DNA of 13,617 nt from an uncultured Bacilli bacterium (GTDB taxonomy: Bacteria; Bacillota_I; Bacilli_A; RF39; UBA660): NCBI GenBank assembly GCA_934096755.1, contig CAKOMU010000026.1, positions 1 through 13,617 on the forward strand, given 5' to 3'. The notes under the pieces are model-generated. The model made no database searches, was not told the origin of the DNA, and saw nothing but the letters and a program-made list of their open reading frames with translations. Position 1 is the stretch's first letter. Each line of letters opens with the position of its first letter. This document shows, one piece after another, positions 1-7,483 of this stretch. The position numbers and the translations under genes were made by a program.

Positions 1-644
1 ATAGTGATATGGCCATTGGTCTAGGCAGAATGTTAGGCTTCCATTATTTAGAAAATTTCAATTACCCTTATATTGCTAAAAGCATCACTGATTTTTGGCA
101 TAGGTGGCATATTTCTTTATCGACATTTTTTCGCGACTATGTTTATATCCCCTTAGGTGGTAATCGTGTATCTAAAAAAAGACACATTTTTAATTTATTT
201 ATTGTATGGTCATTGACTGGTTTATGGCATGGTGCTAGCTGGAATTTTGTCCTTTGGGGCTTATATTATTTCGTATTATTAGTCATAGAAAAATATTTAT
301 TCAAAGATAAATTAACAAAGATACCAAGTGCTTGGCAGCATATCTATACCATGACTTTGGTTACTATCGGTTTTACCTGCTTTTACTTTACCGATTTTTC
401 CAGTCTAACGTTAGCTTTTAAGTCATTGTTTGGCTTTAATGGTTTGGGAAATATCAACCTATTATTGCATTTGCAAATATTTAAGATGCGGACAATTTTC
501 ATTTTTATCATAGCTGTTTTAGCATGTACTCCAATATCTCAAAAAATCTTGAAAAAAGACTATTTAATTATAATCTTATTTGTTTTAAGTATTATTAGTA
601 TAATTGCTAGTAGTTACAATCCGTTCATTTATTTTCGGTTTTAA
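1..644 (+). CDS. MBOAT family membrane O-acyltransferase (AlgI/DltB type), 5' partial
   Basis: The visible reading frame is open from the first base; codons before the ATG at 9 read S-D, and S-D-M-A-I-G-L-G-R-M is an internal motif of AlgI-like proteins, so the gene begins upstream of the window and the ATG at 9 is not its start. Counting from that Met, F-W-H-R-W-H-I-S-L-S (29-38), the Y-I-P-L-G-G-N-R stretch (46-53) and W-H-G-A-S-W-N-F (73-80) are family signatures; His74 matches the conserved MBOAT histidine thought to be catalytic. Several hydrophobic helices follow and the protein ends in the typical S-Y-N-P-F-I-Y-F-R-F tail, so the C-terminus is complete. Known family members move acyl groups across the membrane onto extracellular polysaccharides or teichoic acids; the substrate here is unknown. 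The usual AlgJ/DltD-like partner is not downstream and could be upstream. Confidence 0.93.
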   Translation, partial: SDMAIGLGRMLGFHYLENFNYPYIAKSITDFWHRWHISLSTFFRDYVYIPLGGNRVSKKRHIFNLFIVWSLTGLWHGASWNFVLWGLYYFVLLVIEKYLFKDKLTKIPSAWQHIYTMTLVTIGFTCFYFTDFSSLTLAFKSLFGFNGLGNINLLLHLQIFKMRTIFIFIIAVLACTPISQKILKKDYLIIILFVLSIISIIASSYNPFIYFRF

Positions 645-647
645 ATA

Positions 648-656
648 TGCTATAAT
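648..656 (+). promoter_or_regulatory. Extended -10 promoter for the rplI operon
   Basis: The sequence TGC-TATAAT is a perfect extended -10 (TGn plus consensus hexamer) placed 20 bases before the rplI start codon and just after the stop of the acyltransferase gene. No good -35 is visible (the best placed hexamer, 628-633, is TTTATT), which is usual for extended -10 promoters. It probably drives rplI through ung. Confidence 0.65.
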
Positions 657-675
657 ACTTACTACGGAGGAAAAA

Positions 676-1116
676 ATGAAAGTAATTTTATTAAAAGATG
701 TCAAAGGACAAGGAAAAAAAGATAGTATAATAAATGTTAGTGATGGTTATGCTAATAATTATTTAATTAAAAATAACTTAGCAGTTGCTTATACTAAAAG
801 AAGTAGTGAAATACTGAATGAAGAATTAGATAAAAGGCAATTAGAAGAAGAAGCCTTAGTAAATAACTATAATAAAATAAAAAAATCTTTGGAAGATAAA
901 ATATTAACCTTTAAAGTAAAAACTGGAGCGGAAGATCGTGTATTTGGTACAGTTTCTAATAAGCAAATCAGTGATAAATTAAAAGAAATGGGTTATAACA
1001 TTGATAAAAAAAATATTAAAACAGATATAGCAATCAGTAGTTTAGGTATTACTGAAGTAGATGTAGAACTACATAAGAAAGTTAAATTTAAACTTAAAAT
1101 ACAATTAGTCAAGTAA
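676..1116 (+). CDS. rplI: 50S ribosomal protein bL9
   Basis: Ribosomal protein L9 of the large subunit binds 23S rRNA at the base of the L1 stalk and helps keep the reading frame. The 146-residue product has the usual length (about 148). Its N-terminal domain starts M-K-V-I-L-L-K-D-V-K-G-Q-G-K-K and includes V-S-D-G-Y-A-N-N-Y-L, the rRNA-binding signature; a long charged connecting helix (about 45-75) leads to the C-terminal domain with D-R-V-F-G-T-V-S. The frame is open further upstream to 604, but the ATG at 676 is chosen because it matches the family N-terminus and has GGAGG at 666-670 six bases ahead. It is the first gene of the operon and its stop codon overlaps the dnaB ribosome binding site. 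Confidence 0.97.
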   Translation: MKVILLKDVKGQGKKDSIINVSDGYANNYLIKNNLAVAYTKRSSEILNEELDKRQLEEEALVNNYNKIKKSLEDKILTFKVKTGAEDRVFGTVSNKQISDKLKEMGYNIDKKNIKTDIAISSLGITEVDVELHKKVKFKLKIQLVK

Positions 1117-1127
1117 GGAGGTGTCTT

Positions 1128-2468
1128 ATGGCCCGTGCTATTCAAAATTTAGAAGCCGAGATGAGTGTCTTAGGTGTCGCTTTTTTAAATAATTTAGAAG
1201 TAAGTAAAATTGTTGAAGAAGTCACCATTGATATGTTTAGTGAAGAAAGAAATCAATGTTTATTTACTGCGATTAAAAACTTACATGAAAGTAAAACACC
1301 GATAGATGTTACAACTGTTAAAAATGAGTTGGATAAAAGTAAAAAATTGAATGTCGTTGGTTTGGATTATATTACAGAAGTAATTGATTCGGTTGTAACC
1401 AGTGCTAATCTCGATTTTTATATTAAAATAGTTAAAGATTTTGCTATAAGAAGACACCTTTTGGAAACTGCTAATGATATTGCTAAAGAAACATATGATG
1501 ATGAAGATGTTAATCATTTACTAGATAACGCTGAAAAAAATATTTTAAATGTCGTTAGAGCTCGTAGTGTTGGTGATTTTGTGCCAATTCAAGAAATACT
1601 TAGAAGGGCTCAAATGAAGCTTGAGGAACTGGCAAAAAATAAAAGAAGTATTACAGGAATTGAAACAGGATTTCCTGACTTTGATAAAATAACCACTGGA
1701 TTACAAGGTGGCGAAATGATTATATTAGCAGCAAGACCTGGGATGGGTAAAACAGCCTTAGCGTTAAATATGGCCAGTTATGCAGCCACTCACACTAAAA
1801 AAGCTGTTGCTGTTTTTAATTTGGAAATGTCTGCTGAAATGTTGATTAACCGGATGATATCCTCGATTGGTCAAATTGATGCATACAAGTTGCAAACTGG
1901 TAATATGCAAGAAAAAGATTGGAAACGCTATAATGAAGCATTATCACAACTAAGTGATACTAATATTTATATTGAAGATAATGCCGGAGTAACAGCACAA
2001 GAAATAAGGGCTAAATGTCGTCGTTTAGCTAATAAAGATGAAGGACTAGGATTAGTCGTAATCGATTATTTGCAATTAGTTAGTTCTGGATCCAGACGAG
2101 TAGAATCAAGACAAGTCGAAGTATCAGAAATTTCTCGTTCTTTAAAAACTATGGCCTTGGAATTAAATGTTCCCGTTATTGCGTTATCACAGTTATCACG
2201 TAGTGCCGAAAAAAGAGAAAGTAATCAACCGATGCTAGCAGATTTACGGGAATCTGGGTCTTTGGAACAAGATGCCGACATGGTTTTATTTATTAATCGT
2301 AAAGATTATTATGAAAAAGCAAAAGATTTTAATCAAAAAATTGTGCCTGCAGAATTAATTATTGCTAAACATAGAAAAGGAGGATTAGGAACCGTAAATC
2401 TTTTATTTGAACTTAATATGAGTAGTTTTAAAAGTCAATTAAAAGGTCCTAGTGATGAAAATGAATAA
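1128..2468 (+). CDS. dnaB: Replicative DNA helicase DnaB (DnaC in Bacillus naming)
   Basis: This hexameric 5'-3' helicase unwinds DNA at the replication fork and recruits primase. The 446 residues match the family length. An N-terminal primase-interacting domain (about 1-105) is followed by a linker and the RecA-like ATPase: Walker A A-R-P-G-M-G-K-T (202-209), the N-L-E-M-S motif (231-235), Walker B V-V-I-D-Y-L-Q-L (310-317), S-Q-L-S-R (354-358) and the D-L-R-E-S-G-S-L-E-Q-D-A-D block (372-384) with the sensor and arginine-finger region after it. No intein is present. The ATG has a near-perfect AAGGAGGTG at 1115-1123. It follows rplI, as in most Firmicutes, and its 3' end overlaps the peptidase gene by 14 bases. 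Confidence 0.97.
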   Translation: MARAIQNLEAEMSVLGVAFLNNLEVSKIVEEVTIDMFSEERNQCLFTAIKNLHESKTPIDVTTVKNELDKSKKLNVVGLDYITEVIDSVVTSANLDFYIKIVKDFAIRRHLLETANDIAKETYDDEDVNHLLDNAEKNILNVVRARSVGDFVPIQEILRRAQMKLEELAKNKRSITGIETGFPDFDKITTGLQGGEMIILAARPGMGKTALALNMASYAATHTKKAVAVFNLEMSAEMLINRMISSIGQIDAYKLQTGNMQEKDWKRYNEALSQLSDTNIYIEDNAGVTAQEIRAKCRRLANKDEGLGLVVIDYLQLVSSGSRRVESRQVEVSEISRSLKTMALELNVPVIALSQLSRSAEKRESNQPMLADLRESGSLEQDADMVLFINRKDYYEKAKDFNQKIVPAELIIAKHRKGGLGTVNLLFELNMSSFKSQLKGPSDENE

Positions 2469-3939
2469 AAATAGTATTATTGTATCTAGTTTATTATCAT
2501 TAATAATAATTATACTTTATTTTATTAATAGTACTTATACGTCTACTTATACAGAAGCAAATGATGCGTATAAAGTGTATTTAGATGGTCAAGAAATTGG
2601 TTTAATAAAAGATAAAGATGAACTATATGCCCTTATTAACAATGAACAACAAACTATTAAAGATACATATGATGTTAGATATGTTTACCCTCCATCTGGT
2701 TTAGATATAGTACATGTAAAGACTTTTGCTGATAATTATAATAATGTTGAAAATATTTATCAAAATATCGAAAAGTTAGACGACTTTACTGTAAAGGGTT
2801 ATATTATTACGATAAAGAAAACAGATAAAGAAAATATAACTATTAATGTTTTAAATAAAGATATATTTGCCGAAGCCTTACGTAATTTTGTTTTATCTTT
2901 TATTACTGAAGATGAATTAAATAAATACAATAATGGCAATAGAAGTATTACAGAAATAGGCTCAGTTATAAGAGATATGGGCTTTGCGGAGTCGATTACT
3001 ATAAAAGAAGGCTATATTAGTGTTAGTGATAAGATTTATACTTCAACTGATGATCTTAGTCAATATTTATTATTTGGCCCAAATGTTCAAAAGGATACAT
3101 ATACAGTTAAAGAAGGAGATAGTATTGCCAGTATTAGTGAAGACAATCAAATTAGTACACAAGAATTTTTAATTGCCAATCCTAAATACTCTAACGATAC
3201 GGCTTTATTAAGTGTTGGTTCTACTGTGAATGTTACTTTAATTAATCCAATTATTACCTTAACTTATAATTTATATGAAATAAGTGAAAATGAAACCCCT
3301 TATAGTACTGAAACTGTAGTTGACAATACTAAGCCAAGTGATTATCAAGAAATTACTAAAAGTGGGGTTAATGGTCTAACATTAATTCATGCTTCTTATG
3401 ATGTTGTTAATGGTACTCAATCAAACGAAGCTAATATTGAAAGTCGTGAAGTTATAAGAGAGATGGTCAAAGAAGAAGTTACTGTTGGTAAGAAAAAGAC
3501 TACACCAATTTATCGCCCAAGTGGTAATTATGTCTATACTAGTGGTTGGGGATATCCTACCAACTATCCATTTATGGTTACTAGTCCATTTGGATGGCGT
3601 AGTTATAAAATGCATCTTGGTGTTGATATTTCCGGTACTGGTTTTAGATCACCAATATATGCTGTTGCGGATGGTACCGTTACTGAAGCAACTTATCGTA
3701 GTACGGATGGTAATTATGTTATCATCGAACATGAAAATAATATCTATACTCAATATGCTCATATGTACAAGTATTTTGTTAAAACTGGTGATTATGTTAC
3801 GAAAGGACAACAAATAGGAGAAATGGGAGAGTCTGGCTTAGCTTATGGGGTTCATTTACACTTTGGTGTATCAATTGGTAATCCTTTCCATGGTAGTTAT
3901 TCTTTCCAAAATCCTCTTAATTACATTAAATTACAATAA
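2455..3939 (+). CDS. Membrane-anchored LysM-G5-M23 peptidase
   Basis: This is probably a zinc endopeptidase that cuts peptidoglycan cross-links outside the membrane. A single hydrophobic segment (about 7-24) acts as anchor or uncleaved signal; residues 35-210 are an uncharacterised extracytoplasmic region; a LysM wall-binding motif starts at T-Y-T-V-K-E-G-D (about 214-260); a G5-like domain follows (about 272-346); the M23 (LytM) domain fills 360-494. M23 ligands and catalytic residues are all present: His387 and Asp391 in H-L-G-V-D, His436, and His467 and His469 in H-L-H-F, so it should be active. GTG 2452, ATG 2455 and ATG 2461 are possible starts; 2455 is preferred because of AGG at 2444-2446. 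It overlaps dnaB and its stop overlaps the next start, suggesting coupled translation. Confidence 0.92.
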   Translation: MKMNKNSIIVSSLLSLIIIILYFINSTYTSTYTEANDAYKVYLDGQEIGLIKDKDELYALINNEQQTIKDTYDVRYVYPPSGLDIVHVKTFADNYNNVENIYQNIEKLDDFTVKGYIITIKKTDKENITINVLNKDIFAEALRNFVLSFITEDELNKYNNGNRSITEIGSVIRDMGFAESITIKEGYISVSDKIYTSTDDLSQYLLFGPNVQKDTYTVKEGDSIASISEDNQISTQEFLIANPKYSNDTALLSVGSTVNVTLINPIITLTYNLYEISENETPYSTETVVDNTKPSDYQEITKSGVNGLTLIHASYDVVNGTQSNEANIESREVIREMVKEEVTVGKKKTTPIYRPSGNYVYTSGWGYPTNYPFMVTSPFGWRSYKMHLGVDISGTGFRSPIYAVADGTVTEATYRSTDGNYVIIEHENNIYTQYAHMYKYFVKTGDYVTKGQQIGEMGESGLAYGVHLHFGVSIGNPFHGSYSFQNPLNYIKLQ

Positions 3940-4703
3940 TGAAAATTGTCGTTTTATCCAGTGGTTCTAAAGGAAACGTGACTTATTTAGAAACCAAAAA
4001 TAAGAAATTTCTTTTAGACGCTGGTCGTAATTATAAATATATGAGCGAAGCATTAGCTGATATTGGTGTAAATATTAAAGATATAGATTATGTTTTGATT
4101 AGTCATAATCATAGTGACCATGTAGCTGGATTAAAAACTCTTTTAAATAAAACCAATGCAGCCCTATTAGTTAGTGAAAAGTTATTTGCATCACTAGAAG
4201 ATTTAAGTGATTTTCAACACATCATTGTCTTAGAAGATGAAATAGTTTTAGATGGTATCAAAATAAAATCCTTTAAGTCAAGTCATGATGCTCCGGATTC
4301 GCGCAATTTTGTCATAACAGAAGAAGATAAAAGTGTTGCATATGTAACCGACACCGGTTATGTAAATACTAAAAATTTTTCATACTTAAAAAATTTAGAT
4401 ATCTATTTATTTGAAAGTAATCATGACATTGAATTGTTGCAGCATGGTCCATATCCATCTTGGTTAAAAAAAAGAGTTTTATCTGACGAAGGCCATTTAT
4501 CAAATAATTCCGCAGCTTTTTATCTTACTAAGCTAATAGGAGTTAAAACTAAAAAAATTATTTTAATTCATTTAAGTGAAACGAATAATAATGAACAAGT
4601 AGCATTAGATACTATTCATAACACTTTTAAGGAATATAATGTAGATTTTACAAATATTAGTTGTGCCAGACAGAATGAGAAAACAGAAGTGATTGAAATA
4701 TGA
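3939..4703 (+). CDS. walJ: WalJ/YycJ-type MBL-fold metallo-hydrolase
   Basis: The 254-residue protein is a metallo-beta-lactamase-fold hydrolase of the YycJ/WalJ family. Family members are described as DNA exonucleases linked to replication and to coordination with cell-wall control. The N-terminus L-S-S-G-S-K-G-N and the metal motif S-H-N-H-S-D-H (55-61: His56, His58, Asp60, His61) are diagnostic; later metal-site candidates lie in S-H-D-A, V-T-D-T-G and E-G-H-L-S-N-N-S. No ribosome binding site precedes the ATG; the start overlaps the peptidase stop as TAATG, so expression probably depends on re-initiation. In Firmicutes this gene usually ends the walRKHIJ operon, but here no wal kinase or regulator lies beside it. 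The family assignment is firm; the orthologous name is a little less so. Confidence 0.9.
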   Translation: MKIVVLSSGSKGNVTYLETKNKKFLLDAGRNYKYMSEALADIGVNIKDIDYVLISHNHSDHVAGLKTLLNKTNAALLVSEKLFASLEDLSDFQHIIVLEDEIVLDGIKIKSFKSSHDAPDSRNFVITEEDKSVAYVTDTGYVNTKNFSYLKNLDIYLFESNHDIELLQHGPYPSWLKKRVLSDEGHLSNNSAAFYLTKLIGVKTKKIILIHLSETNNNEQVALDTIHNTFKEYNVDFTNISCARQNEKTEVIEI

Positions 4704-5137
4704 TTAAAATATTATGCGTTGGTAAAATTAAAGAAGAATATTTAAAGGATTTAATTAATGATTATCAAAAAAGAATTAATAAATATATTAAATTAGAAAT
4801 TATAGAATTAAAAGATGATAATAATTATCAAAAAGAAGTTACTGCTTTGATTAAACAAATTAAAAGTAGTGATTATAATATTGGTCTAGATTTGGCTGGT
4901 AAAAGTTATACCAGTGTCGAATTTGCAAAAAAAATTGCCAATATTTTACCTCAAAATAGTAATATAACTTTTATAATTGGAGGATCCCTTGGCTTAAATG
5001 ACGAAATAAGAAATACTTGTCAAGAATTAATTAGCTTTTCAAAGATGACTTTTCCACATGGATTATTTAGAGGAATTTTGTTAGAGCAAATATATCGTAG
5101 TTGTAAAATTAATAATAATGAAACATATCATAAGTGA
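4700..5137 (+). CDS. rlmH: 23S rRNA pseudouridine-1915 N3-methyltransferase RlmH
   Basis: RlmH is a SPOUT-fold methyltransferase that uses S-adenosylmethionine to methylate the pseudouridine at position 1915 of 23S rRNA in assembled ribosomes. The trefoil-knot motif F-I-I-G-G-S-L-G-L is clear, as are S-F-S-K-M-T-F-P-H, I-L-L-E-Q-I-Y-R and the invariant C-terminal E-T-Y-H-K. At 145 residues it is shorter than the usual 155-160, mostly through deletions before the knot. The start overlaps the walJ stop as ATGA. Its TGA stop directly after the canonical Y-H-K tail shows that TGA is a stop codon in this organism. The walJ-rlmH neighbourhood is a common Firmicutes arrangement. Confidence 0.96.
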   Translation: MIKILCVGKIKEEYLKDLINDYQKRINKYIKLEIIELKDDNNYQKEVTALIKQIKSSDYNIGLDLAGKSYTSVEFAKKIANILPQNSNITFIIGGSLGLNDEIRNTCQELISFSKMTFPHGLFRGILLEQIYRSCKINNNETYHK

Positions 5138-5146
5138 GGTTGTAAA

Positions 5147-5950
5147 ATGAATTTAGATGATTTAAAAAATACAAAAGTGGCTTTGACGCATAGTGGTAAA
5201 TTTCACGCTGACGATGTATTTGGAGCGGCTTTTTTGTTAATGTTAAATCCCCAATTACAAATTAAAAGAGTAAATTATGTTCCGGAAGACTTTTCTGGTT
5301 TAGCATTTGACATAGGAATGAAAGAATTTGATCATCATCAATATGATAATGAATTAAGACCATCAGGGGTTCCTTATGCAGCTTTTGGAAAACTTTGGAA
5401 GCATTTTGCTCATTATGTTTATAGTAATTATACGTGTCAAAAGATTGATAAACTATTAATTGAAAATTTAGATTTAGCGGACAACACTGGTTCTTATAAT
5501 AGTTTAGCAATTGCAATCAGCGCCTTTAATCCAATTACAGAAATTTCCAATGGAGATGAAGAATTTATTCAAGCTGTGGATTTTGCTAAAATCATTTTGA
5601 CTCGATTGATTGAAAAAACGCAAATTCAAGAGCAAGAAATGGCAATTGTAAAAAAATATTATGACGAAGCACAAGATAAAAAGATTATTATTTTAGATGA
5701 TCACTATTATTTTCAAGATTACTTACCTGAAACAGAAGCAATTTATGTTATTTATCCATCTAATCGTGGCGGTTTTTGTGCTCAAGGCGTTCCTAAAAAC
5801 AGTAATACAGTAGAATTAAAACGCCCATTTCCAAGTTCTTGGGTTCAACAATTACCACACTATTTACGGTTTTGTCATAAAAGTGGTTTTTTAATTGCGG
5901 CAGATAACTTGCCAGATATAATTTATGCTTGTAAGGAGGCCTTAAAATGA
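5147..5950 (+). CDS. MYG1-family metal-dependent hydrolase (UPF0160)
   Basis: The 267-residue protein belongs to the MYG1 family, related to DHH phosphoesterases; the eukaryotic member is reported to be a 3'-5' RNA exonuclease, while bacterial members are mostly uncharacterised. The family signature T-H-S-G-K-F-H-A-D-D lies at 14-23, D-I-G at 55-57, D-H-H at 62-64 and D-N at 112-113, together forming the expected metal site. The C-terminal part has G-G-F-C-A-Q-G-V-P, resembling the conserved Q-x-V-P region, and a run P-F-P-S-S-W. It is somewhat shorter than eukaryotic homologues. A GAGG at 5136-5139 overlaps the rlmH stop. Its own stop overlaps the ung start, suggesting co-expression with a DNA-repair enzyme. 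The biological substrate cannot be told from the sequence. Confidence 0.92.
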   Translation: MNLDDLKNTKVALTHSGKFHADDVFGAAFLLMLNPQLQIKRVNYVPEDFSGLAFDIGMKEFDHHQYDNELRPSGVPYAAFGKLWKHFAHYVYSNYTCQKIDKLLIENLDLADNTGSYNSLAIAISAFNPITEISNGDEEFIQAVDFAKIILTRLIEKTQIQEQEMAIVKKYYDEAQDKKIIILDDHYYFQDYLPETEAIYVIYPSNRGGFCAQGVPKNSNTVELKRPFPSSWVQQLPHYLRFCHKSGFLIAADNLPDIIYACKEALK

Positions 5951-6606
5951 TTGGAAATGATTGGGATGAACATTTAAAAATAGTTTGGAACAGCAAAGGA
6001 TTTCAAACATTTTATCAAAAAATTATGCACGAATATGATATAAAAGAAATATATCCTCCTAAAGATTATATATTTAATGCTTTAAAATTAACAAGTTTTG
6101 AGGATACTAAAGTTGTCATTGTAGGACAAGACCCATACCATGGCAAAAATGAAGCTCATGGATTATCATTTTCTGTGCAAAAAGGAATTAAAGTACCTCC
6201 ATCATTACAAAATATTTATAAAGAGTTAAAGGATGATTTACAAATACCGATTCGACCAGATGGAGATTTAACGGGATGGGGTAGACAAGGAGTTTTATTG
6301 CTTAATGCTGTTTTAACGGTTGAAAAAGATAAGGCTGCTAGTCATCGTAATTTAGGTTGGGAGCATTTAACGGACTATATAATAAAGACTTTGAATACTA
6401 AAGATACTCCAGTAGTGTTTATACTATGGGGAAACTTTGCTAAAGAAAAAGCTAAGTTAATTACTAATCCTAAACATTACATTATTACTAGCCCTCATCC
6501 TTCTCCATTTTCAGCTTATTCAGGTTTTTTTGGTAGTAAGCCATTTTCGAAAACCAATAATTATTTAATAAGTCATGGTTTACAACCAATTGATTGGAGT
6601 AAATAA
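5947..6606 (+). CDS. ung: Uracil-DNA glycosylase, family 1
   Basis: Ung removes uracil from DNA, arising by cytosine deamination or dUTP incorporation, and starts base-excision repair. The 219-residue protein has all family-1 motifs: the water-activating loop G-Q-D-P-Y-H (60-65, catalytic Asp62), the L-L-L-N-A-V-L-T-V strand with uracil-recognising Asn120, and the minor-groove intercalation loop H-P-S-P-F-S (184-189, catalytic His184). The ATG overlaps the preceding TGA and has AAGGAGG at 5934-5940. It is the last gene of the rplI operon and is followed by a hairpin terminator. Enzyme identity and completeness are secure. Confidence 0.97.
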   Translation: MIGNDWDEHLKIVWNSKGFQTFYQKIMHEYDIKEIYPPKDYIFNALKLTSFEDTKVVIVGQDPYHGKNEAHGLSFSVQKGIKVPPSLQNIYKELKDDLQIPIRPDGDLTGWGRQGVLLLNAVLTVEKDKAASHRNLGWEHLTDYIIKTLNTKDTPVVFILWGNFAKEKAKLITNPKHYIITSPHPSPFSAYSGFFGSKPFSKTNNYLISHGLQPIDWSK

Positions 6607-6611
6607 TACAA

Positions 6612-6646
6612 AAAAGAGTTGTTGAATGAAATTTCACAACTCTTTT
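6612..6646. terminator. Bidirectional terminator between ung and the collagen-like gene
   Basis: AAAAGAGTTGT (6612-6622) pairs perfectly with ACAACTCTTTT (6636-6646); the stem can be extended by GAA/TTC (6624-6626 with 6633-6635) past one bulged T, leaving the loop TGAAAT. On the plus strand the U-rich stem end continues into GTTGTTT; on the minus strand it is followed by TTTTTTGTATT. It therefore can stop transcription from both convergent units. Confidence 0.85.
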
Positions 6647-6651
6647 GTTGT

Positions 6652-7455
6652 TTAACCGGTAGCTCCAGTCGGTCCAGTGGGACCTGTTGGTCCAGTAGGC
6701 CCAGTAGGCCCTGTGGGTCCAGTCGGTCCAATAGCACCAGCAGTCCCAGCATCACCTTGCGGTCCAGTAGGTCCAGCGGGAATAGTTAAATTTAAAACAA
6801 AATTTGGTGCTGTACCAGAAATATTAGCTGTCGCTTGTGTACCTGGGTTTCCAGTAGTCACTGTACCAATAGTTAAAATTGGTGTTTCCCCATCAGTTCC
6901 AGCTTCGCCTTGAGGCCCGATAGCGCCAGCAGGCCCAGTCGGTCCTGTAGCTCCAGTAGGTCCAGTCGGTCCAGTCGGTCCAGTCGGTCCAATAGCACCA
7001 GCTTCGCCTTGAGGGCCAATAGCTCCAGCTTCGCCTTGAGGCCCGGTAGCACCTGTTGCCCCAGTAGCTCCTGTAGCACCAGTCGGTCCAGTCGGTCCAG
7101 TAGCTCCAGCAACCCCAGTAGGTCCAGTAGGCCCTATAGCTCCAGCTTCGCCTTGAGGTCCGGTAGCACCAGCAGGCCCAGTCGGTCCAGTCGGTCCTGT
7201 AGCACCAGTCGGTCCTATAGCTCCAGTAGGTCCTATAGCTCCAGTAGCACCAGTAGGTCCAGTAGCTCCAGTAGGACCTGTTGGTCCAGTAGCTCCAGTA
7301 GGTCCAGTAGGACCAGTAGCACCAGTAGGTCCGCCAGATGGTCCTGCAGGTCCAGTAGGCCCAGTCGGTCCGTAACAACTATAAATTAGTCCATTAGGAT
7401 TTCTTTCGTTATAACACTCTATATATTTTTGTGCTTTTTTGATATTACCATTCAT
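6652..7455 (-). CDS. Collagen-like GPT/GAT triplet-repeat protein
   Basis: The 267-residue protein has a 28-residue N-terminal leader (with Cys14 and Cys27, no signal peptide), then about 54 Gly-X-Y triplets (29-191) dominated by G-P-T, G-A-T, G-A-I, G-P-Q and G-E-A, a 36-residue non-collagenous segment (192-227) rich in T, V, I and N, and 13 more triplets (228-267). The only break in the first block is G-P-S-G-G-P-T at 38-44. Such proteins are expected to form a collagen triple helix; relatives include exosporium and surface filaments such as BclA, often glycosylated on Thr. There is no C-terminal head domain: the coding region stops within the repeat and the terminator follows at once. The ATG has AAGGAG at 7463-7468, seven bases away. 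Base composition is much more GC-rich than its neighbours, as the repeat demands. Cell location is uncertain. Confidence 0.88.
   Translation of the reverse strand: MNGNIKKAQKYIECYNERNPNGLIYSCYGPTGPTGPAGPSGGPTGATGPTGPTGATGPTGPTGATGPTGATGAIGPTGAIGPTGATGPTGPTGPAGATGPQGEAGAIGPTGPTGVAGATGPTGPTGATGATGATGATGPQGEAGAIGPQGEAGAIGPTGPTGPTGPTGATGPTGPAGAIGPQGEAGTDGETPILTIGTVTTGNPGTQATANISGTAPNFVLNLTIPAGPTGPQGDAGTAGAIGPTGPTGPTGPTGPTGPTGPTGATG
6655..7371 (-). repeat. Degenerate 9-base collagen-coding tandem repeat
   Basis: The coding region is built of short units such as GGTCCAGTA and GGTCCAGTC (plus-strand view), interrupted only at 6775-6882 by the non-collagenous segment. Longer near-copies also recur, for example the unit containing AGCTTCGCCTTGAGG, which appears four times (near 6901, 7001, 7028 and 7143). 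Such repeats expand and contract easily by slippage or recombination, so the length may differ between strains and the assembly may be collapsed here. Confidence 0.9.
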
Positions 7456-7474
7456 TAGAGTACTCCTTTCATAA

Positions 7475-7483
7475 TAGTATATG
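7475..7483 (-). promoter_or_regulatory. Candidate -10 element of the collagen-like gene
   Basis: On the minus strand the sequence CATATACTA lies just ahead of the ribosome binding site. It can be read as a housekeeping -10 TATACT (7476-7481) but lacks a matching -35, or as a CATAnnnTA element such as that used by the mother-cell sporulation sigma factor SigK. The choice cannot be made from one site. Confidence 0.3.

Noticed and set aside
604..675. Upstream extension of the rplI frame and overlap with the acyltransferase gene
   Set aside because: The L9 family N-terminus, the GGAGG site and the promoter at 648-656 all place the start at 676.
3485..3817. 110-codon plus-strand open frame inside the M23 peptidase gene
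   Set aside because: It lies wholly in another frame of the catalytic domain, whose metal ligands are intact, and has no family features.
6655..7371. Repeat array that could be mistaken for a CRISPR or minisatellite
   Set aside because: There are no unique spacers of constant length; the repeats are in-frame codons for Gly-X-Y triplets.
6677..7389. Several long open frames on both strands overlapping the collagen-like gene, rich in S/R, W/Y or G/P/V
   Set aside because: They are by-products of the 9-base repeat, which keeps all frames free of stops. Only the minus-strand frame 6652-7455 has a ribosome binding site and a sensible Gly-X-Y protein.
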